Assembly: GCF_004684205.1 (NCBI RefSeq)
Contig: NZ_SRIO01000013.1
Coordinates: 1-64,000 of the forward strand
Length of the DNA: 64,000 nucleotides
Source: Candidatus Macondimonas diazotrophica
Lineage (GTDB): Bacteria > Pseudomonadota > Gammaproteobacteria > UBA5335
Reading direction: 5' to 3'
Shown here: in pieces, positions 18,932 through 27,609 of the stretch
How positions within the stretch are numbered: the stretch's first letter is position 1
How the letters are laid out: each line of letters opens with the position of its first letter
Notes under the pieces: model-generated
Told to the model about the DNA's origin: nothing
Database searches by the model: none
What the model saw: the letters and a program-made list of their open reading frames with translations, nothing else
Made by a program: the position numbers and the translations under genes

Positions 18932-20002
18932 ATGAACAGCCCGCTGCAAGGCCGCGGCGCCCGAGTCTTTCTGCCGATCCGGGAGTTGTCCTGGTCCGCT
19001 CAGCGGCGTCAGTTCTGGGTGCGATACTTTTTCCTCACGCTGCTGGTGCTGTATTTCCTGAGTCTCGAGACCGTCGCCCCGGTTCTGTGGGGACTCGACT
19101 GGGTTCTGATCATCGCTGCGGTTTATGCCGGGGTGGTCTTGCTCATGATGATCTGGGCGCGGCTGCAGCCGATTTCGCCATGGCGGGTCGCCGTCAGCCT
19201 ATGGTTGGACTATTTCATTCTGGGATTGATGGTGGCGCATGATCCCAATCCTGCGCTCCCCACCGCGCCGGTGTTGCTGACAGTGCTATTCGGCCACGGG
19301 CTCCGTTTCGGCCCCATGGCACTGGAGTCGGTATTGGGTGGAAGCCTGCTGGTTTTTCCAGCCATCATGACGCTCCGTGCGCTGTTCGGAGGCATCATGC
19401 CGGAAACAGCGACGTTCCTGACGCTTTTTCTTTATGCCGTGCTGGCGATGTATGGCGCTATGTTGATTTGGCGCAGCGAGCGGCTGCGACGACGCCTCGA
19501 GCGCCATAGTTCAAGTGACGAGTTAAGTGGGGTAAGAACCCGACGGGCGCTGGCCGAGCAGGCGGAGGTCATGTTTAACATGCATTCCCGGAGCGGCCGG
19601 CCGCTGACGCTGTTGTTGTTCGAGATCCCGCTTCCGGGCGTGCAATCCGACCGGCGCGAGCGTGGCAGCCTGTCGCGCCGGTTACTCCGGACGTGCGGTG
19701 AAGTCCTGCGATACGGCTTGCGCAGCTACGATCTGAGCGGCCGACAGGATGATGACCGTTTTGTGGTCCTGCTGCCGGACACTGACGCAGCAGATGGCGT
19801 GATCGTTGGCGAACGCTTGCGTCAGGGCCTGCAAAGGCGCCTGGGGCAGGTCTGGGGCGGCTCTGTGGACGTGCGGGTGGTGCAGGTCCAGGCACCTGGC
19901 GATGGTGGGGACTACGGCCGCCTGCTGACCGATGCTTTGGCCCGGATGAATGCCGGCAGGGCGAAAAGCGAGGCTGCGTCGACGGCTCCCGGTCTGTCAT
20001 GA
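18932..20002 (+). CDS. Membrane protein with degenerate GGDEF domain
   Basis: A 356-residue protein. Five or six membrane segments fill residues 25-170, then a GGDEF-like domain covers about 185-345, recognisable by SSSDELSGVRTRRAL and by FVVLLPDTDAADGVIVGERL. The signature GGDEF is replaced by DDDRF (RQDDDRFVVLL), and the usual metal-binding IDIDxFK stretch reads FEIPLPG. Both catalytic elements are lost, so diguanylate cyclase activity is unlikely; a c-di-GMP or GTP sensing or structural role is possible. The stop overlaps the xerD start (ATGA), suggesting co-translation. Confidence 0.82.
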   Translation: MNSPLQGRGARVFLPIRELSWSAQRRQFWVRYFFLTLLVLYFLSLETVAPVLWGLDWVLIIAAVYAGVVLLMMIWARLQPISPWRVAVSLWLDYFILGLMVAHDPNPALPTAPVLLTVLFGHGLRFGPMALESVLGGSLLVFPAIMTLRALFGGIMPETATFLTLFLYAVLAMYGAMLIWRSERLRRRLERHSSSDELSGVRTRRALAEQAEVMFNMHSRSGRPLTLLLFEIPLPGVQSDRRERGSLSRRLLRTCGEVLRYGLRSYDLSGRQDDDRFVVLLPDTDAADGVIVGERLRQGLQRRLGQVWGGSVDVRVVQVQAPGDGGDYGRLLTDALARMNAGRAKSEAASTAPGLS

Positions 20003-20886
20003 CCGATGCGGCGCGCATCGAAGCATTTCTCGCTCGTCTGTGGAGCGAGCGTGGCGTGTCCGTGCATACCGTTGCCGCCTATCGGCGCGATCTGATGATG
20101 CTTTCCGGATGGCTGGCGCGCTGTGGTCTGGATCTGGCTTCGGCAGGGCCTGCCGAGCTGCAGGATTATCTTGCGGATCGTTTGCGACAGCATGCCAGCA
20201 CCCGCTCGATCGCGCGCCAGATTTCAGCGTGGCGACAGTTCTATGGCGATGCGTCCCGACATGGGCAATGTGGCGATCCCACGACCGATCTCCAATCACC
20301 TCGCCTGCCACGCCGGCTGCCGCAGGTTTTGAGCGAAGCGGATGTCGATGCGCTGCTGAGGGCGCCAGCGCTCGATACCGCCATTGGATTGCGCGATCGC
20401 GCCATGCTGGAATTGCTCTATGCCACCGGCGTTCGGGTGTCCGAGCTGGTGGGTTTGGTGCTCGGACAAATCGATCTGCGCGTGGGGTGGATCCGCATTC
20501 AAGGAAAGGGCCGCAAGGAGCGTCTGGTCCCGATGGGCGAAGAAGCATTGCACTGGGTGGCCCGCTACCTCACCGAGGCACGCCCCGCTTTCCTACCCGT
20601 TCGAGGTGGTGATGCCTTGTTCCCCGGACGGAGGGGCAGGCCACTGACCCGGCAAGCCTGCTGGCATCGGTTGCGTGCGCTGGGGCAGGTGGCCGGTATT
20701 CGCAAACGCTTTTCACCGCATGACTTGCGCCATGCATTCGCGACCCATCTGCTTGATCATGGGGCTGATCTGCGCATGGTGCAGCTGCTGCTGGGCCACA
20801 GCGACCTATCGACCACGCAGATTTATACCCATGTCGCCCAAGCGCGGTTGAAAGCCCTCCACGCGGCGCATCATCCGCGTGGATGA
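19999..20886 (+). CDS. xerD: Tyrosine recombinase XerD
   Basis: A 295-residue tyrosine recombinase. All catalytic residues are present: Arg146 in TGVRVSELVGL, Lys170 in KGRKERLVPMG, His241 and Arg244 in HDLRHAFATH, His267 in LLGHSDLSTTQ and Tyr276 in IYTHV. LPQVLSEADVDALL and the general sequence are closer to XerD than XerC. XerCD resolves chromosome dimers at dif during division. It overlaps the upstream gene by four bases (ATGA) and converges on fdxA with an 11-base gap. Confidence 0.93.
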   Translation: MTDAARIEAFLARLWSERGVSVHTVAAYRRDLMMLSGWLARCGLDLASAGPAELQDYLADRLRQHASTRSIARQISAWRQFYGDASRHGQCGDPTTDLQSPRLPRRLPQVLSEADVDALLRAPALDTAIGLRDRAMLELLYATGVRVSELVGLVLGQIDLRVGWIRIQGKGRKERLVPMGEEALHWVARYLTEARPAFLPVRGGDALFPGRRGRPLTRQACWHRLRALGQVAGIRKRFSPHDLRHAFATHLLDHGADLRMVQLLLGHSDLSTTQIYTHVAQARLKALHAAHHPRG

Positions 20887-20897
20887 GCGGAGGTTTC

Positions 20898-21221
20898 TCA
20901 ACGCTCCAGCAGGTCTTTCTTGCCGGGTTTTCCGTCCCATTCCTCCGCATCGGGCGGTGGATCCTTCTTCTCGGTCAATACAGGCCATTCTTTCGACAGC
21001 TCGGCATTCAAGGCCAGGAACGGCGCCTGCTCGTTGCTGAGATCATCTTCCGAAAAGATCGCCTGGGCCGGGCATTCCGGTTCGCACAGCGTGCAATCGA
21101 TGCATTCCTCGGGGTCGATGACCAGCATGTTGGGGCCTTCGTGGAAGCAATCAACCGGACAGACTTCCACGCAATCGGTGTATTTGCATTTGATGCAGTT
21201 CTCGGTGACGACGTAAGTCAT
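20898..21221 (-). CDS. fdxA: 7Fe ferredoxin FdxA
   Basis: A 107-residue ferredoxin. Its cysteines match the Azotobacter-type [3Fe-4S][4Fe-4S] pattern: Cys9, Cys17 and Cys50 for the 3Fe cluster, Cys21, Cys40, Cys43 and Cys46 for the 4Fe cluster, within [20 protein letters not shown] and [14 protein letters not shown]. It is a small cytoplasmic electron carrier. A GGAGAGGG ribosome site precedes the ATG. It is probably monocistronic and lies downstream of the Nudix gene on the same strand. Confidence 0.95.
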   Translation of the reverse strand: MTYVVTENCIKCKYTDCVEVCPVDCFHEGPNMLVIDPEECIDCTLCEPECPAQAIFSEDDLSNEQAPFLALNAELSKEWPVLTEKKDPPPDAEEWDGKPGKKDLLER

Positions 21222-21306
21222 GAGCCCTCTCCAAGAGTGGTTCTGTCTGTTGGGATCGCTGGGGGCCGAATTCTAGCGGTTCGGGGGGCAGCTGGCGAGT
21301 CCGGCG

Positions 21307-21846
21307 TTAACGGGCTCCGGGGTCGACATTCACATCGAGCGGCGGATAAGTGCCTTCACGTCGATCCTTGAAGTAGTCTTCGAGTGTCAGCTTCATGGTG
21401 CGAAAGGCTAGATCGTCCCAAGGTATTTGGGCTTCCGCGAACAGCCTGGTTTCGAGTGATTCGGCGCCTGGCGAGAAGTCGAGGTCCAACAGGCGCGCAC
21501 GGAAGAACACGTAGATCTGATGAATGTGCGGCAAGTCGAACAGGCGATAGAATGATTCGATCTCGACGCGCGCATTTGCCTCTTCCAGCGTTTCACGCGC
21601 CGCACCCTGACGGGTCGTTTCGCCGTTCTCGAGAAAGCCGGCCGGCAGCGTCCAGTAGCCACGTCGCGGATGAATGGCCCGGCGACACAGCAGTACCCGG
21701 TCCTCCCAAACGGGAACACAGCCGACGATCATGCGCGGATTGTCATAATGAACCAGATTGCAGGACTCGCACACAGAGCGAATCAGATGATCCCCTTCGG
21801 GAATCCTGCGAACGACCGGCTGGGCGCAACGGGGACAGAATTTCAT
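21307..21846 (-). CDS. Nudix hydrolase with N-terminal zinc ribbon
   Basis: A 179-residue protein. Cys4, Cys7, Cys26 and Cys29 form a zinc ribbon, and the Nudix box GFLENGETTRQGAARETLEE follows with all catalytic Glu residues. This arrangement is that of the NudC/YjaD-like and ribbon-bearing ADP-ribose-type Nudix enzymes, which cleave nucleoside diphosphates linked to another group; the substrate cannot be assigned. The protein is shorter than E. coli NudC (257). It is divergent from mutL with a 103-base gap. Confidence 0.88.
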   Translation of the reverse strand: MKFCPRCAQPVVRRIPEGDHLIRSVCESCNLVHYDNPRMIVGCVPVWEDRVLLCRRAIHPRRGYWTLPAGFLENGETTRQGAARETLEEANARVEIESFYRLFDLPHIHQIYVFFRARLLDLDFSPGAESLETRLFAEAQIPWDDLAFRTMKLTLEDYFKDRREGTYPPLDVNVDPGAR

Positions 21847-21949
21847 GGCTGGCTGGGTGCGAGGGGTGAAGGGTTCACTCCGTCATGGTCCCATCCCCGT
21901 CGGGTGCTGTCCATCCCCGAATGCAGGGGCTCTGGTAAAATCACTCGGA

Positions 21950-23761
21950 ATGTCGATTGTTCGCCTGCCTGATGCATTGATCAACCAGATCGCCGCCGGC
22001 GAGGTGGTGGCGCGCCCGGCTTCGGTCGTCAAGGAACTCGTCGAGAACAGCCTGGACGCCGGTGCGCGACGGATCCGCATCGAGGTGGAGCGTGGCGGAA
22101 TCGGGTTGATCCGCGTTACCGATGACGGCGCGGGAATGGCGCCCGAGGAACTGCCCTTGGCACTGGAGCGCCATGCCACCAGCAAGATCCGACACCTTGC
22201 CGACCTCGAACGCATCGCCACGCTTGGCTTTCGCGGCGAAGCTCTGCCGAGCATTGCGGCCGTCTCGCGTTTCAGTCTGACGTCCCGCATGGCCCACAGT
22301 CCGCATGCCTGGCGGGTGGAGTGCCACGATGGCGGGCTGAGCGAACCGATTCCGGCGCCTCATCCGCCGGGAACCCGGGTCAGCGTTCGTGATCTGTTTC
22401 ACAACACGCCGGCGCGACGCAAATTTCTGCGCAGCGAGCGGACCGAATTCGACCACCTGGCGCGCACCGTGTTGCAGCTGGCGCTGGCCGAGCCCGAAGC
22501 CGGACTGACGTTGATTCACAACGGGCGTACCCTTTGGCAGCTTCCACCGGCCACCGAGCCGGTGAGTGTGGAAAGCCGGCTTGCGATCCTGCTGGGTGAG
22601 GATTTCTTGCGTCATGCCCTGCATGTGCGTCATGAGCGTGCCGCCATCGCCCTCTCGGGCTGGATCGCCGCACCGGCGTTCTCGCGCGCCCAGGGCGATG
22701 TTCAGCATCTGTTTGTCAATGGCCGCTGGATCCGGGACAAGGGGCTAGCCCATGCGGTTCGCCATGCCTATCGCGATGTGCTTCATCATCAGCGGCATCC
22801 GGCCTATGTCCTGCATCTGACACTGGATCCGGCGTCGGTGGACGTGAATGTGCATCCGGCTAAGCATGAGATCCGCCTGCGGGATGCGCGCCAGACCCAC
22901 GATTTCCTGGCCCGCAGTCTGCAAGATGCGCTGGCTGCGGTGCGCCCGGGCGCTGAGGCAGGCCATGTCGTAACCGAGATTCCCATGCCAACCCCAGCGC
23001 TGGCGCCGAGGCAGGATCCCTTGCCCCTGAAGGTGGCGGAGTCGGCGCCTCGTTACGCATCGGCCATACCGAAGGGCGGCATGGCAGCGGCTGGCTGGGA
23101 TGTGGCGTCGCCCCTCGCGGCAGCGCCAGCACCCGCCAGCGACGGTTCGATGGCCGACCGGGCCGCCCGGCCCGATGAGCAACCGCTCGGGTTTGCCTTG
23201 GGGCAGCTCCATGGGATCTACCTGCTGGCACAGAATGCCGCCGGGCTGGTGGTGGTGGATATCCACGCGGCGCATGAACGCATTCTTTACGAGCGGCTCA
23301 AACGCGCCGCTGCTGATGGCGGGCCGGCATCCCAGTCCTTGCTCGTTCCGGTCGAAATCACCCTGAATATTACTGAAGCGGATTGGGTGGAGCGCTGGGC
23401 GCCAGAATGGACAGCCTTCGGGCTACTGGTCGATCGCACCGGCCCGGCGAACGTCACGCTGCGGGCCTTGCCCGCGGGCCTGCCGATGCAGGATCCGGTC
23501 GGGCTGTTCCGGGATCTGCTGGCTGATCTCATGCATCAGGGCCGAACCGATCGTGTAGAAGCGCAGCACCATGCACTCATGGCCTCCCTGGCGTGCCATG
23601 GTGCGGTGCGCGCAGGACGGGCGTTGACCGTGCCGGAGCTGGATGCACTGCTTCGCGACATGGAACGAACCGAGCGCTCGGGTCAATGCAATCATGGGCG
23701 TCCGACCTGGGTGCAGCTGGATCGCGCCGCGCTCGATCGTCTGTTTCTGCGTGGACGTTGA
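21950..23761 (+). CDS. mutL: DNA mismatch repair protein MutL with endonuclease motif
   Basis: A 603-residue MutL from ATG 21950. The GHKL ATPase has ELVENSLDAGA, DDGAGM and LGFRGEALPSI. In the C-terminal domain DIHAAHERILYE (from residue 437) fits the DQHAX2EX4E metal-binding endonuclease motif with Ile for Gln; ACHGAVRAGR and GQCNHGRPT complete the nuclease set. MutL links MutS to strand nicking. The motif predicts methyl-independent repair without MutH, unlike E. coli. miaA overlaps the 3' end. Confidence 0.96.
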   Translation: MSIVRLPDALINQIAAGEVVARPASVVKELVENSLDAGARRIRIEVERGGIGLIRVTDDGAGMAPEELPLALERHATSKIRHLADLERIATLGFRGEALPSIAAVSRFSLTSRMAHSPHAWRVECHDGGLSEPIPAPHPPGTRVSVRDLFHNTPARRKFLRSERTEFDHLARTVLQLALAEPEAGLTLIHNGRTLWQLPPATEPVSVESRLAILLGEDFLRHALHVRHERAAIALSGWIAAPAFSRAQGDVQHLFVNGRWIRDKGLAHAVRHAYRDVLHHQRHPAYVLHLTLDPASVDVNVHPAKHEIRLRDARQTHDFLARSLQDALAAVRPGAEAGHVVTEIPMPTPALAPRQDPLPLKVAESAPRYASAIPKGGMAAAGWDVASPLAAAPAPASDGSMADRAARPDEQPLGFALGQLHGIYLLAQNAAGLVVVDIHAAHERILYERLKRAAADGGPASQSLLVPVEITLNITEADWVERWAPEWTAFGLLVDRTGPANVTLRALPAGLPMQDPVGLFRDLLADLMHQGRTDRVEAQHHALMASLACHGAVRAGRALTVPELDALLRDMERTERSGQCNHGRPTWVQLDRAALDRLFLRGR

Positions 23762-24710
23762 GTTGGGGTCAAGCGCCGGCCGGTATGATGCCTTGGCGTT
23801 GCTTGGGCCAACCGCGAGTGGAAAGACCGATCTTGCACTGGCCTTGGCGGAGCAGGGTCCGGTCGATATCGTCAACATGGATTCGGCGCAGGTCTATCGC
23901 GGCATGGATATCGGTACGGCCAAGCCCGAGCTTGCTGTGCGGCAACGTATCCCGCATCACCTCTTTGACGTTGTGGATCCGGCTGAAGCCTATTCAGCGG
24001 GCCGTTTCGTTGAAGAGGCGCAGGCGGTCATTCGGGCCATCCGGCGAGCCGGTCGCATTCCGCTCTTGGTCGGCGGCACGTGGCTCTATTACCGGGCGCT
24101 GCGCGACGGCTTGGCGCCCTTGCCTCCTGCAGTGCCCGGAGTGCGGGATAAACTCGCTGAGCGCGCAGCGCATCTTGGATGGCCATCGCTGCATGCCGAG
24201 CTTGTGCGCATCGATCCGGCAGCAGGCCAGCGGATTCACCCTCATGATGCCCAGCGCATCCAGCGGGCCTTGGAGGTCTGGGAAGTGACCGGTATTCCGC
24301 TGAGCGTGCATTGGACGCGCGCGCGTCACCAGGGGCTCGCCCTGCGCACGCTGGTGCTGATACCGGATCATCGCGATTGGCTGCATCGGCGCATTGCCCA
24401 GCGATTGGAGGCGATGTTCGCTGCCGGATTCGTCGAGGAGGTGGCTGGCCTGCGCGCACGATCCGATCTGCATCCCGATCTTCCGGCCTTGCGCGCAGTC
24501 GGCTATCGGCAGGTCTGGACCTGCCTGGACGGACGATTGCCTCGCGAGCGGTTGTTTCAGGCTGTTCTGGAGGCGACGCGGCAGTTTGCCAAGCGGCAGA
24601 TCACCGCGATGCGTCCGCTGACGGCCGTGGATATGCTGGATCCCGCTGATGAGACAGCCAGAACCAGGGCGGTAGCGGATTTTCAGCGGCGTTTTGAATC
24701 ACTTGGATAA
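23751..24710 (+). CDS. miaA: tRNA dimethylallyltransferase MiaA
   Basis: About 319 residues from GTG 23751, which overlaps mutL by 11 bases; TTG 23763 is an alternative. Longer readings lie wholly inside mutL. The P-loop LLGPTASGKTDLALAL and the substrate loop NMDSAQVYRGMDIGTAKP are diagnostic. MiaA adds a dimethylallyl group to A37 of tRNAs reading UNN codons. The order mutL-miaA-hfq-hflX is conserved in gammaproteobacteria and suggests a common transcript. Confidence 0.95.
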   Translation: MDVELGSSAGRYDALALLGPTASGKTDLALALAEQGPVDIVNMDSAQVYRGMDIGTAKPELAVRQRIPHHLFDVVDPAEAYSAGRFVEEAQAVIRAIRRAGRIPLLVGGTWLYYRALRDGLAPLPPAVPGVRDKLAERAAHLGWPSLHAELVRIDPAAGQRIHPHDAQRIQRALEVWEVTGIPLSVHWTRARHQGLALRTLVLIPDHRDWLHRRIAQRLEAMFAAGFVEEVAGLRARSDLHPDLPALRAVGYRQVWTCLDGRLPRERLFQAVLEATRQFAKRQITAMRPLTAVDMLDPADETARTRAVADFQRRFESLG

Positions 24711-24712
24711 AC

Positions 24713-24738
24713 GCATGTAATGTCAAACATGCTATGAT
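24713..24738 (+). promoter_or_regulatory. Extended -10 promoter with overlapping inverted repeat, upstream of hfq
   Basis: TGCTATGAT at 24730-24738 is an extended -10 element (TGN plus TATGAT). No good -35 lies 17 bases upstream. A perfect inverted repeat, GCATGT (24713-24718) and ACATGC (24727-24732) with an 8-base spacer, abuts and partly overlaps it and could be an operator. Confidence 0.5.
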
Positions 24739-24831
24739 TTTCAGGCGCTCTGGACGGGAGCGGTAGGGCTGGGTCCCATAATCATTATTTTTAATCTACG
24801 CGGCGCCGCCCGGCCCGAGGCGGGCGACCAT

Positions 24832-24840
24832 AATAACAAT
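24832..24840 (+). promoter_or_regulatory. Candidate Hfq-binding (AAY)3 site in the hfq leader
   Basis: The leader reads AAT-AAC-AAT at 24832-24840, three AAY triplets as bound by the distal face of Hfq, 14 bases before the hfq start and next to the GGAG ribosome site. A GC-rich hairpin (CGCCCG 24807-24812, CGGGCG 24821-24826) sits just upstream. E. coli Hfq represses its own translation in the leader; the same use here is inference. Confidence 0.45.
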
Positions 24841-24854
24841 GTTGGAGTGATATC

Positions 24855-25112
24855 ATGGCGAAAGGACAGTCTTTGCAGGAGCCTTTCCTCAATGCGTTAC
24901 GCAAAGAGCGTATCCCCGTCTCGATTTACCTGGTCAACGGGATCAAGTTGCAGGGGCACATCGACTCGTTCGATCAATTCGTGGTTCTGCTGAAAAATAC
25001 GGTGAGCCAGATGGTCTATAAGCACGCCATTTCGACGATCGTTCCTTCGCGCAATGTCAAGTTGAGTGAGCCGGATGGTGCAGATGCCGGCGCCAGTGAT
25101 GGGAATTTTTGA
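24855..25112 (+). CDS. hfq: RNA chaperone Hfq
   Basis: An 85-residue Hfq. The Sm1 motif is in [20 protein letters not shown] with [17 protein letters not shown], and the Sm2 motif is [11 protein letters not shown] (KH of the proximal uridine pocket). The acidic tail is short. Hfq is a hexameric ring that pairs small RNAs with mRNAs. The gene has its own candidate promoter and a leader of about 115 bases with an AAY-rich site, while hflX follows 31 bases downstream. Confidence 0.97.
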   Translation: MAKGQSLQEPFLNALRKERIPVSIYLVNGIKLQGHIDSFDQFVVLLKNTVSQMVYKHAISTIVPSRNVKLSEPDGADAGASDGNF

Positions 25113-25143
25113 TTCTGACTGAGTCTTCCTGAGCGGGGCGCCG

Positions 25144-26430
25144 ATGTTCGAACGCCCCGTTATCGATCCGCGGTGTGTGCTGGTCAGCCTCGATATCGGC
25201 ATACGAGATCCTGCTGTGCACCTTGAGTTCGAGGACCTCGCGTGTTCCGCCGGGGCCCAGATCGTCGCGCGTGTCGGCGGCCAGCGGGTCACGCCCGAAC
25301 CGAAGTACTTCGTCGGGACCGGCAAGGCCGAGGAAGTTCGGGCCAAGGTTCAGGAAACCGGTGCGGGTCTGGTTTTGGTCAACCATCCCCTGTCCCCCAG
25401 TCAGGAGCGCAATCTGGAGGCACTGATCCAGTGCCGGGTCCTGGATCGAACCGGCTTGATTCTGGATATCTTCGCCCAGCGTGCTCGTTCCTTTGAAGGC
25501 AAGTTGCAAGTCGAACTCGCGCAGTTGCGCCACCTGGCGACCCGGCTGGTGCGCGGATGGTCGCATCTGGAGCGCCAGAAGGGCGGGATCGGCTTACGGG
25601 GGCCGGGAGAAACCCAGCTCGAAAGTGATCGCCGTCTGTTGCGTGCCCGGGTGGCCCAGCTGGAGCGCCGCCTATTGCGCGTGGGCCGGCAGCGCAGCCA
25701 AGGCCGAGCACTGCGCCAACGCAGCGCTGTTCCCACGGTGGCGCTGGTCGGGTATACCAATGCGGGAAAATCGACGCTGTTCAATGCGATGACCGGCGCG
25801 CAAGGCTATGCGGCAGACCAGCTCTTTGCCACGCTCGATCCGACTGCGCGCCAGTTGGATCTGGGTACGCTGCGGGTGGTGGTGGTCGACACCGTCGGGT
25901 TCATTCGGGATCTGCCGCATGAGCTGGTGGCTGCATTTCGGGCTACGCTGGAAGAAACCCGTCAGGCCGACCTTCTGCTGCAGGTGATCGATGCGTCGGA
26001 TGACGAAGCGGATTCGCAGCAGATTGCAGTGAACGAGGTACTGGACCAGATCGGCGCGGGAGAAATTCCCAGATTGTGTGTCTTCAACAAGATCGACTTG
26101 GCGGGTTGGCCGAATGCGATGCGGGAAGATGCCGCAGGCCGGATCGTGCAGGTGGATGTATCCGCCCATACCAGCGCGGGGCTGGATGGGTTGCGGACCG
26201 CAATTCGCCGGCACTTCCAGGGCGTGAGTCACCGCCACTGGCTTCGGCTGGATCATGCCGAAGGCGGAACGCGGGCGCGTCTGTATGCGGCGGGCGCCGT
26301 ATGTGATGAGCGCGTCGATGAATCGGGATGGCTGCTGGAAGTGGATGCCCCTCCTGCTCGTCTGGCGGAGCTGGTGCAAAAGCCCGTGGACGACATGGGC
26401 CTGGTTGCCCCTGCGGCGGGTCATCCCTAG
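25144..26430 (+). CDS. hflX: GTPase HflX
   Basis: A 428-residue GTPase. The N-terminal HflX domain contains NHPLSPSQERNLE and RGPGETQLESDRRLL; the G domain has G1 GYTNAGKST, G3 DTVGFIRDLPHELV and G4 NKID. HflX splits stalled ribosomes under heat stress in E. coli. It sits in the conserved hfq-hflX-hflK-hflC order. The C-terminal extension after about residue 365 matches family length. Confidence 0.96.
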   Translation: MFERPVIDPRCVLVSLDIGIRDPAVHLEFEDLACSAGAQIVARVGGQRVTPEPKYFVGTGKAEEVRAKVQETGAGLVLVNHPLSPSQERNLEALIQCRVLDRTGLILDIFAQRARSFEGKLQVELAQLRHLATRLVRGWSHLERQKGGIGLRGPGETQLESDRRLLRARVAQLERRLLRVGRQRSQGRALRQRSAVPTVALVGYTNAGKSTLFNAMTGAQGYAADQLFATLDPTARQLDLGTLRVVVVDTVGFIRDLPHELVAAFRATLEETRQADLLLQVIDASDDEADSQQIAVNEVLDQIGAGEIPRLCVFNKIDLAGWPNAMREDAAGRIVQVDVSAHTSAGLDGLRTAIRRHFQGVSHRHWLRLDHAEGGTRARLYAAGAVCDERVDESGWLLEVDAPPARLAELVQKPVDDMGLVAPAAGHP

Positions 26431-26493
26431 AATGCCCCGGGCTGGCTCGCGGCGGGCAAGCAGCTTCTAAACCTACGGTGGGAGAGGGTTTTC

Positions 26494-27609
26494 ATGGCGT
26501 GGAATGAACCAGGTGGACGCGACCCCTGGGGCGGACAGAATCGCAACTCGGGTGGTCCGCCCGATTTGGATGAGCTCCTCAAGAAACTGCGCCAGCGCCT
26601 GCCGAGTTGGGGTTCCGGCGGAGGTGGCGGCAGCGCCGCCGGGCTCGGTCTGTTACTCGCAGGCGTCGCCGTGCTGTGGCTCCTGTCCGGGCTGTATATC
26701 ATCGACCCGGCCGAACGCGGGGTCGTGTTGCGGTTCGGCGAGTTCGAGCGCATCACCACCGAGGGTCCGCGGTGGCATTTGCCCTATCCCATCGAGCGTG
26801 TGCAGAAAGTCAATGTCGACAGCATTCGGACCAGCACACACAAAGGCCTGATGCTCACGCGAGACGAGAATATCGTCAATGTGGAAGTCGCCGTGCAGTA
26901 CCGGGTGGGGAATGCTCGCGATTTTCTGTTCAATGTCCGAGAGCCCGAGGGTACGCTGCGGGATGCCACGGTCAGCGCGGTGCGTGAAGTGGTGGGCACC
27001 AGCACGATGGATTTCGTGCTCGGCGAGGGACGCAGCGAAGTCGCGTCGCGGACGCAGAGTCTGTTGCAGACGACGCTGGACAGCTATGGTGCGGGTCTGG
27101 TCGTGACCTCGGTCAATCTTCAGGATGCGCAACCGCCCGAGCAGGTGCAGTCGGCGTTTGAGGATGCCATCAAGGCGCGTGAAGACAAGCAGCGCATCAT
27201 CAATGAAGCCTATGCCTATGCCAACGCGATCGTGCCCGAGGCGCGCGGTGCCGTGGCCCGGCAGATGGAGGAGGCGCAGGCCTATCGCGAGCGGAGGGTG
27301 GCTGAAGCGCAGGGGGAAAGCGATCGCTTCCTCGCATTGGCAAGCGAATACCGGAAGGCGCCGAATGTAATGCGTGAGCGTTTGTACCTCGAGACCATGG
27401 AAGAGGTGCTGCGGCTCAATCCGAAGATCATGGTGAACAACAACGGCGGCAGCAATGTGATGTACCTGCCCTTGGACAAGTGGCTGAAACAAGCTCCTGA
27501 GCTTGCGGCGCCGTCCTCAGCGGGAACAGCGCCCGCAGATCCGGCGCGAGGAACGCCGCGAGAAACGCCGTCGAGATATGAGCGCAGCAGTCGTGGGGTG
27601 GTGCGATGA
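26494..27609 (+). CDS. hflK: HflK, FtsH protease modulator
   Basis: A 371-residue SPFH/band-7 membrane protein. A Gly/Pro-rich N-terminus (WNEPGGRDPWGG) precedes one membrane helix at about 50-70 (LLLAGVAVLWLLSGLYIIDP). The band-7 domain and a long helix with EDKQRIINEAYAYAN follow. HflK and HflC form a cage around FtsH in the inner membrane and limit its proteolysis. The stop overlaps the hflC start by four bases. Confidence 0.96.
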   Translation: MAWNEPGGRDPWGGQNRNSGGPPDLDELLKKLRQRLPSWGSGGGGGSAAGLGLLLAGVAVLWLLSGLYIIDPAERGVVLRFGEFERITTEGPRWHLPYPIERVQKVNVDSIRTSTHKGLMLTRDENIVNVEVAVQYRVGNARDFLFNVREPEGTLRDATVSAVREVVGTSTMDFVLGEGRSEVASRTQSLLQTTLDSYGAGLVVTSVNLQDAQPPEQVQSAFEDAIKAREDKQRIINEAYAYANAIVPEARGAVARQMEEAQAYRERRVAEAQGESDRFLALASEYRKAPNVMRERLYLETMEEVLRLNPKIMVNNNGGSNVMYLPLDKWLKQAPELAAPSSAGTAPADPARGTPRETPSRYERSSRGVVR

